DNA from: JAKJEP01 sp964580995
GTDB taxonomy: Bacteria; Planctomycetota; Phycisphaerae; Sedimentisphaerales; SM23-30
Length of the DNA stretch: 64,000 bases
Reading direction: 5' to 3'
Assembly (NCBI GenBank): GCA_964580995.1
Contig: CAZOMV010000013.1
Location: 4,352-68,351 of the forward strand
Below are positions 57,487 through 64,000 of this stretch, piece after piece (position 1 is the stretch's first letter; each line of letters opens with the position of its first letter). The notes under the pieces were generated by a model. That model saw only the letters and a list, made by a program, of their open reading frames with translations, did no database searches and was not told the DNA's origin. The position numbers were made by a program, and so were the translations under genes.

Positions 57487-57888
57487 ATGAAAACCAAAAT
57501 CCCATCTGAAGTGAATCTCAAAAGAGTACTAACCGCCGCTTTCTTTACTCTGGCGGTGCTGGTGGCAACCCACATTCCGCAGGCAGTGATAGATGAAAAG
57601 CTGCCCTGCCTGCTGGGCTGGGACAAGCTGCTGCATGTCGGGGCCTATGGGCTGATTGCCGCACTGGCGCTGGCCGCGGTTGCGGTTCGGGGCAAGGTGA
57701 ATTTTAAAAGCTGGCTGCTGGTTTTGGCGGTAGTGTTGACAATCGGGGCGCTGGATGAATGTACCCAGCCGCTGGTGGGGCGCACGGCCAGTATCATGGA
57801 CTGGCTGGCAGACCTGGGTGGGGTCTTATTGGCGCTGGTTCTAGTGGGACAAGTGGTTCGCTACCGGACGAAATGGAGCCCGGTATAA
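57487..57888 (+). CDS. VanZ-like membrane protein
   Basis: 133 residues from the ATG at 57487; an in-frame GTG at 57445 lies within fcl. Four hydrophobic helices are present, with the VanZ-type motifs DKLLHVGAYGLIAAL and LDECTQPLVGRTASIMDWLADLGG. The function of this family is uncertain. VanZ-like genes are frequent at the ends of exopolysaccharide loci, and this is the last gene of the locus here. Confidence 0.85.
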   Translation: MKTKIPSEVNLKRVLTAAFFTLAVLVATHIPQAVIDEKLPCLLGWDKLLHVGAYGLIAALALAAVAVRGKVNFKSWLLVLAVVLTIGALDECTQPLVGRTASIMDWLADLGGVLLALVLVGQVVRYRTKWSPV

Positions 57889-58017
57889 CGAGCGGATCGA
57901 TCGTTATTGCGTGATCCAGTCAAAACGAAGGTGGGAAAAAATACTACGGCATGCCAGATTACCTGCTGTGTGAGTGGGAGTTGAATATCATAAAGTCGTT
58001 CCTGTACGGGGTGATTT

Positions 58018-58434
58018 ATGAGAAGAATAACGGTTTTGATCATGCTATGTGGATTGATAGGGAATGGCAGGGTAGCCGCTGACGATTCAACTTGGAAGTT
58101 AAATGAGATACCCCCATCGGATTCGGTGGCCATCGACGGGGAGAATGAATATACACATCCGGCTGTAGAGGAATATGGTAGTATCAAGCTACCGATGGAA
58201 TACCTGAAACCAATGGAACTGCCCCCTTCGGATGGACTGGTCTTGCCTGACGGTGTATATCCATCTGAGAAAAATCAGAATCAGTCTGTCAATTGGTTTG
58301 GATCGCCCTTATTAATTCTGGCCGGTATGCTGGTTGTCGGCGGCATATTGGTCCTATTGAGAAACAAAATCGAGCCGTGTAAAAAACTGGGCATCCGGGA
58401 CAACGAAGAAGCGAATGAGAGAAATATTTTTTGA
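58018..58434 (+). CDS. Small exported protein with C-terminal membrane anchor
   Basis: 138 residues: a signal peptide (ITVLIMLCGLIGNGRVAA), a Pro/Glu-rich middle with the repeated word PPSD (IPPSDSVAIDG, LPPSDGLVLPDG), and a C-terminal helix (LLILAGMLVVGGILVLL) followed by a basic tail. The signal-linker-TM-basic layout resembles proteins anchored in the membrane, but no LPXTG or PEP-CTERM box is present. No family is recognised. Confidence 0.6.
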   Translation: MRRITVLIMLCGLIGNGRVAADDSTWKLNEIPPSDSVAIDGENEYTHPAVEEYGSIKLPMEYLKPMELPPSDGLVLPDGVYPSEKNQNQSVNWFGSPLLILAGMLVVGGILVLLRNKIEPCKKLGIRDNEEANERNIF

Positions 58435-58514
58435 CAAAGATTTGAAACTCACGATAGAAGGGCGGTGGGAGTATAAAGATCGGTAAAGAATTAGGGCAGG
58501 CCTGTGAAATCATC

Positions 58515-61193
58515 ATGAAAAAGTTAGGTTTGTTTTTTGTGCTGGGCTTATTGCTACCCTGGTGCCCCTTCGCGGTGGGTACTCAGGATACCGAGGCCCT
58601 CGAAACGGTGGCAGACCATCTGGTTACCAACCAGATCGACAGCGGCTCTCTGGCGGGCGCCTGGCCCGCGGAGCAAAGCTACACCGGTTCCATCGTGGCC
58701 GGACTGGTCCGGGCCTATCAGATTACCGGGAAACCTGCCTATCAAACTACTGCCCTGACCGGTGGTGATTATATCCTGGCTACCGCTGGCGGCAGATTCT
58801 ATGGGGATGAAGCCTATGCCCTGAGCCGCTTAAGTGAGCTGGCGGCCAACCCGGCCTCTAATCCCTGGCGCACCGCCTTGTCCGAATTTTACGAGGCCGC
58901 CCGCAACAGCTCCGGCGGGACCGCCGGGGTCATCAATGGCTTTGACCAGGGGGGGGACCTATCAGAATCCGTGTTTTATCTGGCCCATTACCTGGTGGCC
59001 GCCTATTATGTCGAGGCGGTGGATAAGGCAATCTGGCGAACCGGTCTGATTGATTTTCTGGCCGGGGTTGAGGATGCCTCCTCCACCTATCCCGTCGGGG
59101 CTTTGGGGATTGCCACCTGGGCACTGGCCCAGACAGGACCACTGGATGATGCTGCTATCAATCCCTCGGCCGCCTCCACTTCCTACTGGTATCAGGTTAC
59201 ACTCCAGGATCTACTGGACCTTCTGCTGGGCCACCAGATCCCGCAGGGAGGAGATTATCCCGGCAGCTTCTACTGGCGGTTCGATCATACTGATGGAGAT
59301 GCCTTTAAAAATAATCCGGTCGGCGGTTATACCGAAGACTGCATTTTTGCCATTCTGGGTCTGCTGGCTGCAGATCAGGCAAGTACCAGTCTGGATTTCC
59401 GTGCGGCGATCGCGGCGGCACGAGAGTCATTGCTTTTGGGTATTGAGCCGGATGGTTGTGTTCTCAATCACCTCTGGAACGGTGGTACAGGCTATTATGT
59501 CTATGGCGGGGAAATACTATTGACCCTGCCGCCCGATACATCAGATCCCATCTCCTATTCTCTACAGGTGACCGTACAGGGGCAGGGTACAGTCCAGCTG
59601 AACCCCTCCGGCGGCACCTATCAAGCCGGGATCACAGTCCAGCTGACTGCTGCTCCTGGCGATGGCTATCAGCTCCAGGGCTGGTATGATGAAACGGATA
59701 CCCTGCTCTCCAGCCAGACAACGCTGGATGTCCTCATGGACCGTGACCGGACTCTTCATGTTATCTTCATTGCCGACCCTATTCCCTCCTATTCCCTGCA
59801 GGTGACGGTACAGGGGCAGGGCACGGTTCAGTTGAATCCCTCCGGCGGCAGCTATCCGGCCGGAACACCGATCCAACTGACCGCCGTTCCTGGCGATGGC
59901 TATCAGCTCCAGGGCTGGTATGATGAGGCGGATACCCTGCTCTCCAGCCAGATCACGCTGGACGTCCTCGTGGACCNNNNNNNNNNNNNNNNNNNNNNNN
60001 NNNNNNNNNNNNNNNNNNNNNNNNNNNNNNNNNNNNNNNNNNNNNNNNNNNNNNNNNNNNNNNNNNNNNNNNNNNNTTCCCTGCAGGTGGACATTGAGGG
60101 GCAGGGTACGGTGCAGATGAATCCCTCCGGCGGCAGCTATCCGGCCGGAACACCGGTTCAGTTGACGGCTGCTCCTGGCGATGGCTATCAGCTCCAGGGC
60201 TGGTATGATGAGGCGGATACCCTGCTTGCCAGCCAGACAACGCTGGAAGTTCTTATGGACCACGATCAGATCATCCAGGCCGTCTTTGATCGTATTCATT
60301 CTACTTTGACCATTCAAAGTATGACGATTAAGGCGAGTAAGATTCGTGGTGTAAATGCCGGTGATTCGGTTAAGATTGTGGGCCAGATCACCCCGGACGA
60401 TCTGAGTCTCATCCAAAGCCCTGATAATGATCTGACCGATCTATTTATAAGTATCTCGACCTCTGATCTGAACAGTCCCTACGGTTATAGTGAGATCCTG
60501 GCAACAGAAAATATTACCCTGGATGCCCAAGGTCACTCTCTGGTTTATAAAGCCAGGCTCACCCAAGGGCAAGATGGGCGGGTTACGAAATTTCAATTCG
60601 ACCGGATCAAAGGTACCCTAGTCCTGATCGCCCAGAATATTGATCTTTCCGGTCTGCGTTGCCCGGTAGTAGTCCAGGTCCAGATCGGGAATTACCTGGG
60701 TCTGGGGGTGGCCGCCGAGACCGCCGCTGACTATCTTACCATGGGGATCGACGGCGAAGAGGCACAAGATGTGATCAATGGCAAACGGCCGATTCCGATG
60801 CTATTGCTTTTGTCCAAAGCGGATTCCCTGCGGGTTGACAAGGTTGTTTATAAGCCCGGTTCTAAGCCCAACAGCGATAGCCTGAAGGTGCAGGGCGCCC
60901 TATCGGTTCAAGATACTTCTGTCAATCTCGCACAACAGGAAGTTACGGTTCACTGGGGCAGTTACAGCATGACCTTTCCGGCCGACGATCTCTATCAGGT
61001 AGGAACCAAAAGGATCTATAAGTATAAAAAACCCAAGGGAACTACCAGTCCGGTGGCCGCCGCCGTCTTCGATCTGGAAAAATGCACTTTCAAGACTCTG
61101 ATTCAGAAAGAGTCTATCGGCCAGCAGGACAGTCCCGTGGCATTCGGCCTTGCTTTCGGCAGTTTTTCTCAATCCGTTTATTTGACACCCTGA
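58515..61193 (+). CDS. Secreted toroid protein with InlB-type repeats and an unnamed C-terminal domain pair
   Basis: About 892 residues including a 100-N gap. After a signal peptide (FFVLGLLLPWCPFAVG), residues 25-335 form an alpha/alpha-toroid domain paralogous to the protein at 24508 (SYTGSIVAGLVRAYQITGK, YGDEAYALSRLSEL, GYTEDCIFAILGLL). At least three 78-residue repeats of the divergent InlB/Listeria-Bacteroides type follow (QGQGTVQLNPSGG, then GDGYQLQGWYDE). The C-terminal 290 residues hold the same unnamed tandem domain as the protein at 22203 (GKRPIPMLLLLSKADSLRVD, SPVAFGLAFGSF). It lacks the dockerin of its paralogue. An extracellular surface role near the polysaccharide is inferred. 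Confidence 0.82.
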   Translation: MKKLGLFFVLGLLLPWCPFAVGTQDTEALETVADHLVTNQIDSGSLAGAWPAEQSYTGSIVAGLVRAYQITGKPAYQTTALTGGDYILATAGGRFYGDEAYALSRLSELAANPASNPWRTALSEFYEAARNSSGGTAGVINGFDQGGDLSESVFYLAHYLVAAYYVEAVDKAIWRTGLIDFLAGVEDASSTYPVGALGIATWALAQTGPLDDAAINPSAASTSYWYQVTLQDLLDLLLGHQIPQGGDYPGSFYWRFDHTDGDAFKNNPVGGYTEDCIFAILGLLAADQASTSLDFRAAIAAARESLLLGIEPDGCVLNHLWNGGTGYYVYGGEILLTLPPDTSDPISYSLQVTVQGQGTVQLNPSGGTYQAGITVQLTAAPGDGYQLQGWYDETDTLLSSQTTLDVLMDRDRTLHVIFIADPIPSYSLQVTVQGQGTVQLNPSGGSYPAGTPIQLTAVPGDGYQLQGWYDEADTLLSSQITLDVLVDXXXXXXXXXXXXXXXXXXXXXXXXXXXXXXXXXXSLQVDIEGQGTVQMNPSGGSYPAGTPVQLTAAPGDGYQLQGWYDEADTLLASQTTLEVLMDHDQIIQAVFDRIHSTLTIQSMTIKASKIRGVNAGDSVKIVGQITPDDLSLIQSPDNDLTDLFISISTSDLNSPYGYSEILATENITLDAQGHSLVYKARLTQGQDGRVTKFQFDRIKGTLVLIAQNIDLSGLRCPVVVQVQIGNYLGLGVAAETAADYLTMGIDGEEAQDVINGKRPIPMLLLLSKADSLRVDKVVYKPGSKPNSDSLKVQGALSVQDTSVNLAQQEVTVHWGSYSMTFPADDLYQVGTKRIYKYKKPKGTTSPVAAAVFDLEKCTFKTLIQKESIGQQDSPVAFGLAFGSFSQSVYLTP
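59977..60076. other. Assembly gap of 100 N between InlB-type repeats
   Basis: The flanks fit a missing linker of 49 bp, or 49 bp plus whole 234-bp repeat units, by comparison with the first repeat junction (59735-59790). All these lengths keep the frame, as does the 100-N placeholder (each is 1 modulo 3). Confidence 0.7.
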
Positions 61194-61308
61194 AAATAAA
61201 ATTCCCGGTTGGATTGCTAACCACAAGAATCGTCGATTCGCATCGTGGAGTGGTGCGGTCATTTACGAGGTTCTGCCAGATCCACTCAGTCCTACGCGAT
61301 GCCTATTG

Positions 61309-61335
61309 GGGAGGATCGCAGGAGGCGGTCCTCCC
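61309..61335 (+). promoter_or_regulatory. Stem-loop upstream of the response regulator pair
   Basis: GGGAGGA (61309-61315) pairs with TCCTCCC (61329-61335), with an inner CGC/GCG pair. It lies 64 bp before the first response regulator and about 115 bp after the toroid gene. No T-run follows, so it is either a weak terminator or a leader structure. Confidence 0.4.
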
Positions 61336-61398
61336 AGTCTTTGCCAGTAGATTTGGGTATCGGGAATCTCTAGGAATATACGGGAGGATATTACTATT

Positions 61399-62022
61399 AT
61401 GAACAAAAAACACATAGGGATTATTGAGCCGGATATCGAGTTACTAAATGATTTAACGAGAATCTTGCGACAGCCTGATTGGGAGACCTACAGTTTCCGA
61501 TCCGCCGAGGCCGGCTTGCAAGAGCTTTTGACAGAACCTTATGATCTATTGATCGTGGATATCCACTTACCCGACCGGAATAGTCTGGAGGTAGTGGAAA
61601 CCGCCCAAAGAATAAAACCTCTGCTACCGGTTATAATGATTGCTGGGGATGGTGATATTTCCCTGGTGATCCGGGCTCTCCGCGCCGGGGCGGAAGGCAT
61701 CATCGAAAAACCTCTGAATGCGAAGACGCTTTTGCCCCTGATCCAATCCCTTTTGGCAAAACATAACCGTCTGGACCCTCTGGAAGGGATGGCTCTAACC
61801 GAAACGGAAAATAAAGTCCTGCGCTTGGTGGTGGGAGGAAAAACGACCTTGGAAATCGCGCAGATTCTCCAACGCTCCCCCAGTACCATCGAAGACCATC
61901 GCAGTCATATTATGCGAAAACTCAAGGTCAAAAATGTAGCGGAACTGGTACGGACCATACTGCAGGGGCAATCCGCACGGGCTGAAACCCCGGAGAAGCT
62001 TTGGGAGTCTCTGAAAAGCTAG
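61399..62022 (+). CDS. FixJ-type response regulator 1
   Basis: 207 residues with GGGAGGA before the ATG. The receiver domain (about 5-120) carries Asp54 in LIVDIHLPDR and the lysine motif EKPLN. The output domain is a LuxR helix-turn-helix (LTETENKVLRLVVGGKTTLE, then PSTIEDHRSHIMRKLKV). It should activate transcription after phosphorylation by a kinase that is not in the window. A paralogous regulator follows 46 bp downstream. Confidence 0.88.
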   Translation: MNKKHIGIIEPDIELLNDLTRILRQPDWETYSFRSAEAGLQELLTEPYDLLIVDIHLPDRNSLEVVETAQRIKPLLPVIMIAGDGDISLVIRALRAGAEGIIEKPLNAKTLLPLIQSLLAKHNRLDPLEGMALTETENKVLRLVVGGKTTLEIAQILQRSPSTIEDHRSHIMRKLKVKNVAELVRTILQGQSARAETPEKLWESLKS

Positions 62023-62068
62023 CCGGCAACAGGATGGATCACCCCTAGTAACTTCAAAATAAAATTGT

Positions 62069-62662
62069 ATGGAAAAAACAGAGCGAAAACATATTTTTTG
62101 GATTGAGGAGAAGCTGCAACTCTACCCCACGGTATCCTGTGCTCTGGAGCAGGCAAACTATGAGATCCGGTCCTTCATGGATCCTGCCCATTGTCTGAAA
62201 CCGATGGCGACCGAGCCTTGTGATTTTCTGATTACGGATATCAAGTTATTCTGGCCAAGTGATTTTTCTTTTTTAGAAAAAGTCAAAAAACTGCAGCCGG
62301 CTTTGCCCATCCTTTGCCTGGTCGGAGAGGATGACATCCACTTGGCCCCGCAGGCCAAAAGGGCCGGCGCGGATGATTTTGTGGAAAAACCGCTGGATCA
62401 CGAGGTGCTCTTATCCATTTTGGAATCCTATGGGCAAGGATACCGGAATCTCGTTTCCACCGGCTCGACGGCTCTGACCAAAACGGAAAAAATCATTTTA
62501 TTCAGGATCATGAAAGGTCTTACGAACCGGAAAATAGCGGCCCAAATGGGTCGTTCCATCCGCACCATTGAATATCATCGCAATCATATCATGCAAAAAC
62601 TCGGGGCCAGAAACGTGGCGGAATTGGTCCAAATCGTATTAACGGGCAAACCACAGCCGTAG
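62069..62662 (+). CDS. FixJ-type response regulator 2
   Basis: 197 residues. The receiver keeps Asp57 (FLITDIKLFWP), an acidic pair Glu13-Glu14 and EKPLD. Spacing and sequence around the acidic pocket are less typical (IFWIEEK). The LuxR helix-turn-helix is LTKTEKIILFRIMKGLTNRK with IRTIEYHRNHIMQKLGA. It is clearly related to the regulator just upstream and probably arose by tandem duplication. No strong ribosome site is seen. Confidence 0.85.
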   Translation: MEKTERKHIFWIEEKLQLYPTVSCALEQANYEIRSFMDPAHCLKPMATEPCDFLITDIKLFWPSDFSFLEKVKKLQPALPILCLVGEDDIHLAPQAKRAGADDFVEKPLDHEVLLSILESYGQGYRNLVSTGSTALTKTEKIILFRIMKGLTNRKIAAQMGRSIRTIEYHRNHIMQKLGARNVAELVQIVLTGKPQP

Positions 62663-62842
62663 TTCAGAAGAATCCTTTTTGACATCGCAAAGCATCCCTC
62701 CCGGGTGCGGTTAGGCATGGGTACCTGGACTACTCAGGTCCCTTTTCAATTTCATCACCAATCCTCTCGATCTGGGGAAAGCTGTTCTTCAGGTTGGCGC
62801 AGCCAGCCACTGACGGGGACCACGTTCTGTACTGGTCGCGGT

Positions 62843-62862
62843 AGGGACGTCGATTGCTCGAC
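62843..62862. repeat. REP-like palindromic repeat, copy B
   Basis: AGGGACGTCGATTGCTCGAC is the exact reverse complement of the 20-mer at 9396-9415. Here the hairpin is longer (CGTCGA-TTGC-TCGACG, perfect 6-bp stem). It lies in a gene-free stretch. Confidence 0.6.
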
Positions 62863-63071
62863 GCCCCCCGCACGGATCCCAGCGAGTGAACTTAAGCGCA
62901 CTGGGCTCTTGCTGGCTTCCCTGGAATTACCAGCAGATCCTCCTAAAAACAACAATCCCTCAATAAAATTTCAATATTTTTTAGGCTTGCCGAAAGCTTA
63001 GTGGCTGGTTTTAACACGCCCGATGACAAAGCTCACGAATTTTCTCTCGGCTGCAGCCGAGGAATTTCTGG

Positions 63072-63105
63072 AAAAATCAGGAAGCCAGCGGCTAACCTGA
63101 TTTTT
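63072..63105. terminator. Rho-independent terminator, possibly bidirectional
   Basis: AAAAATCAGG (63072-63081) pairs perfectly with CCTGATTTTT (63096-63105), with a smaller inner AGCC/GGCT stem. An A-run on one side and a T-run on the other allow action on both strands. It sits at the 3' end of the minus-strand ribbon-helix-helix gene. Confidence 0.65.
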
Positions 63106-63134
63106 CTATCGGTATTGGTATCGCCATAAATGGA

Positions 63135-63329
63135 TTAGCGAGGGCTGCGGTTGGTTTGCGGGACAGAGGTAGCATCAGACAGGGAGGGGGAAGCATCAGG
63201 CGGGGTAGGGGAAGGCAGCGGCGGGTGGTGCTGCTGAAATTCCTTTAAAGCCTGCTGGATGATTTTTGATTTGCTAGGTTTTACTAATTCGAATAATTCC
63301 TCGGGTAAATAAACATTAATCGCTGGCAT
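63135..63329 (-). CDS. Small ribbon-helix-helix protein with proline-rich tail
   Basis: 64 residues. The N-terminal half (PAINVYLPEELFELVKPSKS, then KIIQQALKEFQ) fits the CopG/MetJ-type ribbon-helix-helix fold, with a beta strand followed by two helices. The tail is Pro/Ser rich. Such proteins are DNA-binding repressors or antitoxins. It diverges from the gene at 63459 across AT-rich palindromes that are good operator candidates. Confidence 0.65.
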   Translation of the reverse strand: MPAINVYLPEELFELVKPSKSKIIQQALKEFQQHHPPLPSPTPPDASPSLSDATSVPQTNRSPR

Positions 63330-63360
63330 TTTACAGGTATAACGAAAACCGAGTTTATAA

Positions 63361-63440
63361 ATATATCTATCTCCAGATATATATATTCCAGCACCATAAA
63401 GTTTATAAAGGACACTATCTATATATATCTATAGAGATAC
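63361..63440. promoter_or_regulatory. AT-rich operator-like palindromes between divergent genes
   Basis: ATATATCT (63361-63368) and AGATATAT (63375-63382) form a perfect inverted repeat. A second imperfect set lies at about 63414-63439 (TATCTATATATATCTATAGAGATA). GTTTATAAA occurs twice, before and between them. This fits sites for the ribbon-helix-helix protein controlling both directions. Confidence 0.5.
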
Positions 63441-63458
63441 ACAAAGGAGGTGCTCAAA

Positions 63459-63839
63459 ATGAAAGAAATCGTTACTATTAAGGGAAATCCAGTCATTGAG
63501 ATTTATGAGAGTTTCGATGGCAGTTATTGGTTTATCACTGAAAAGGCCTTTAGGCAAGACAGCTTGATTAGGGGCAAGGTTTACCAGAATGACCAAATCC
63601 TGTTTGGATTTGTGCGATTATCCGCTTACCCAGATGGTGCGGAATGGGGATATATTTCCGAGACAGAATTAAAGCTGTTGGGCAGCTGGGTCTGGAAGGT
63701 GCCCAGGATGAACTGGTCAGTCTGCCCGCTGGTAGAAGTGCAAGCTGTAAAGCAAAGAGGGCAGGAACAGGGCGACGAGGAGGCAGAGCCTCCTCAGCCC
63801 TTGGGCGATTATATTCATACATACAAAAATGAGGGATAA
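63459..63839 (+). CDS. Small hypothetical protein
   Basis: 126 residues from the ATG at 63459, which has a strong AAAGGAGG site; an upstream start at 63450 would overlap that site. The first 85 residues are beta-rich and aromatic (GSYWFITEKAF, WGYISETELKLLGSWVWKVP), followed by a Gln/Glu-rich tail. No family is recognised. It is the first gene of an operon with the next one (1 bp gap) and diverges from the ribbon-helix-helix gene. The style suggests a plasmid, phage or island gene. Confidence 0.6.
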   Translation: MKEIVTIKGNPVIEIYESFDGSYWFITEKAFRQDSLIRGKVYQNDQILFGFVRLSAYPDGAEWGYISETELKLLGSWVWKVPRMNWSVCPLVEVQAVKQRGQEQGDEEAEPPQPLGDYIHTYKNEG

Positions 63840-63840
63840 A

Positions 63841-64000
63841 ATGAGAAAGGAAGATTTGTTTGATGATTGGCTTTTAGACAACAGGGCAGTCCTGATGTCT
63901 GATTTTATTGAGAGAAAAGTCTGGGAAGAATGGCAGAATTATCTAGCAGAAGAATTTAGCTGCTGGGTAGGAGATAAATGCAAGGAAGTTCCGCCTATAG
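63841..64000 (+). CDS. Hypothetical protein (partial, runs off the right edge)
   Basis: The ATG lies 1 bp after the preceding stop. The 53 visible codons read MRKEDLFDDWLLDNRAVLMS and continue with charged and aromatic residues (WEEWQNYLAEEF). The frame stays open to the window end. No family can be assigned from the fragment. Confidence 0.5.
   Translation, partial: MRKEDLFDDWLLDNRAVLMSDFIERKVWEEWQNYLAEEFSCWVGDKCKEVPPI

Larger units (their letters stand above)
62663..63134. other. Intergenic region rich in palindromes
   Basis: No gene is supported. It contains ACCTG/CAGGT (62723-62739) followed by CCCTTTTC, which could terminate the regulator operon. It also has the REP-like copy B, a CCCAG...CTGGG pair near 62879-62907, a perfect 16-bp palindrome CTCGGCTGCAGCCGAG (63046-63061) and a strong terminator hairpin (63072-63105). 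Confidence 0.5.

Noticed and set aside
27520..57888. Exosortase/PEP-CTERM system often linked to such loci
   Set aside because: No exosortase-type protein and no PEP-CTERM tails were seen. The VanZ-like protein alone does not support it.

Overview
The window looks like a scaffold from an uncultured planctomycete, most likely class Phycisphaerae (Sedimentisphaerales-like). This is inferred from gene style rather than from any marker gene. It carries very large secreted multidomain proteins ending in dockerin-type Ca-binding pairs, tandem formylglycine-generating-enzyme-like (FGE) domains, right-handed beta-helix and LamG modules, a prepilin-like substrate protein, and an ECF sigma factor fused to membrane and extracytoplasmic regions. 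No rRNA, tRNA or CRISPR array was found. Two runs of exactly 100 N (41948-42047 and 59977-60076) are assembly gaps inside repetitive genes.

Layout. 1-2573 (minus): four tightly packed genes of an unrecognised membrane locus that includes a membrane-anchored HerA/FtsK-like ATPase running off the left edge. 3040-9073 (plus): a two-gene unit made of a giant PQQ-propeller / M48 metalloprotease / alpha-alpha-toroid membrane protein and a winged-helix regulator. 9220-11373: a graveyard of a ribose-permease remnant, a REP-like palindrome and broken insertion sequences. 11526-26243: a NarL-type response regulator, a 1760-residue NHL/FGE/beta-helix/LamG/dockerin protein, the membrane-linked ECF sigma factor, a prepilin-like protein, a secreted protein with a new tandem domain, and a toroid-dockerin protein.

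27520-57888 (plus) is a complete Wzx/Wzy-type exopolysaccharide locus. The export and chain-length proteins (Wza, Wzc, PHP-type phosphatase), a TPR-bearing O-antigen-ligase-like protein and the initiating WecA-like transferase come first. A large alkaline phosphatase/metallophosphatase fusion follows. A scar of dead ugd and epimerase genes then marks the left border of an AT-rich central cassette (43130-54019). The cassette holds MurA and MurB homologues, two acetyltransferases, a Wzx flippase, two methyltransferases, three glycosyltransferases and a Wzy polymerase. The GC-richer right flank holds a WecG/TagA transferase, gmd and fcl for GDP-L-fucose, and a VanZ-like protein. The spacers in the GC-rich flanks are filled with degenerate short-period repeats.

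58018-62662 (plus): a small secreted or membrane protein, a second toroid protein that shares its N-terminal domain with the one at 24508 and its C-terminal domain pair with the one at 22203, and two response regulators in a row. The right edge (63135-64000) changes character to a ribbon-helix-helix protein diverging from small unknown genes across AT-rich palindromes, as on a plasmid, phage or island.

The features most worth follow-up are the MurA-MurB pair inside a polysaccharide cassette, the PQQ-M48-toroid fusion with its regulator, the unnamed tandem domain shared by two secreted proteins, and the ATPase locus at the left edge.
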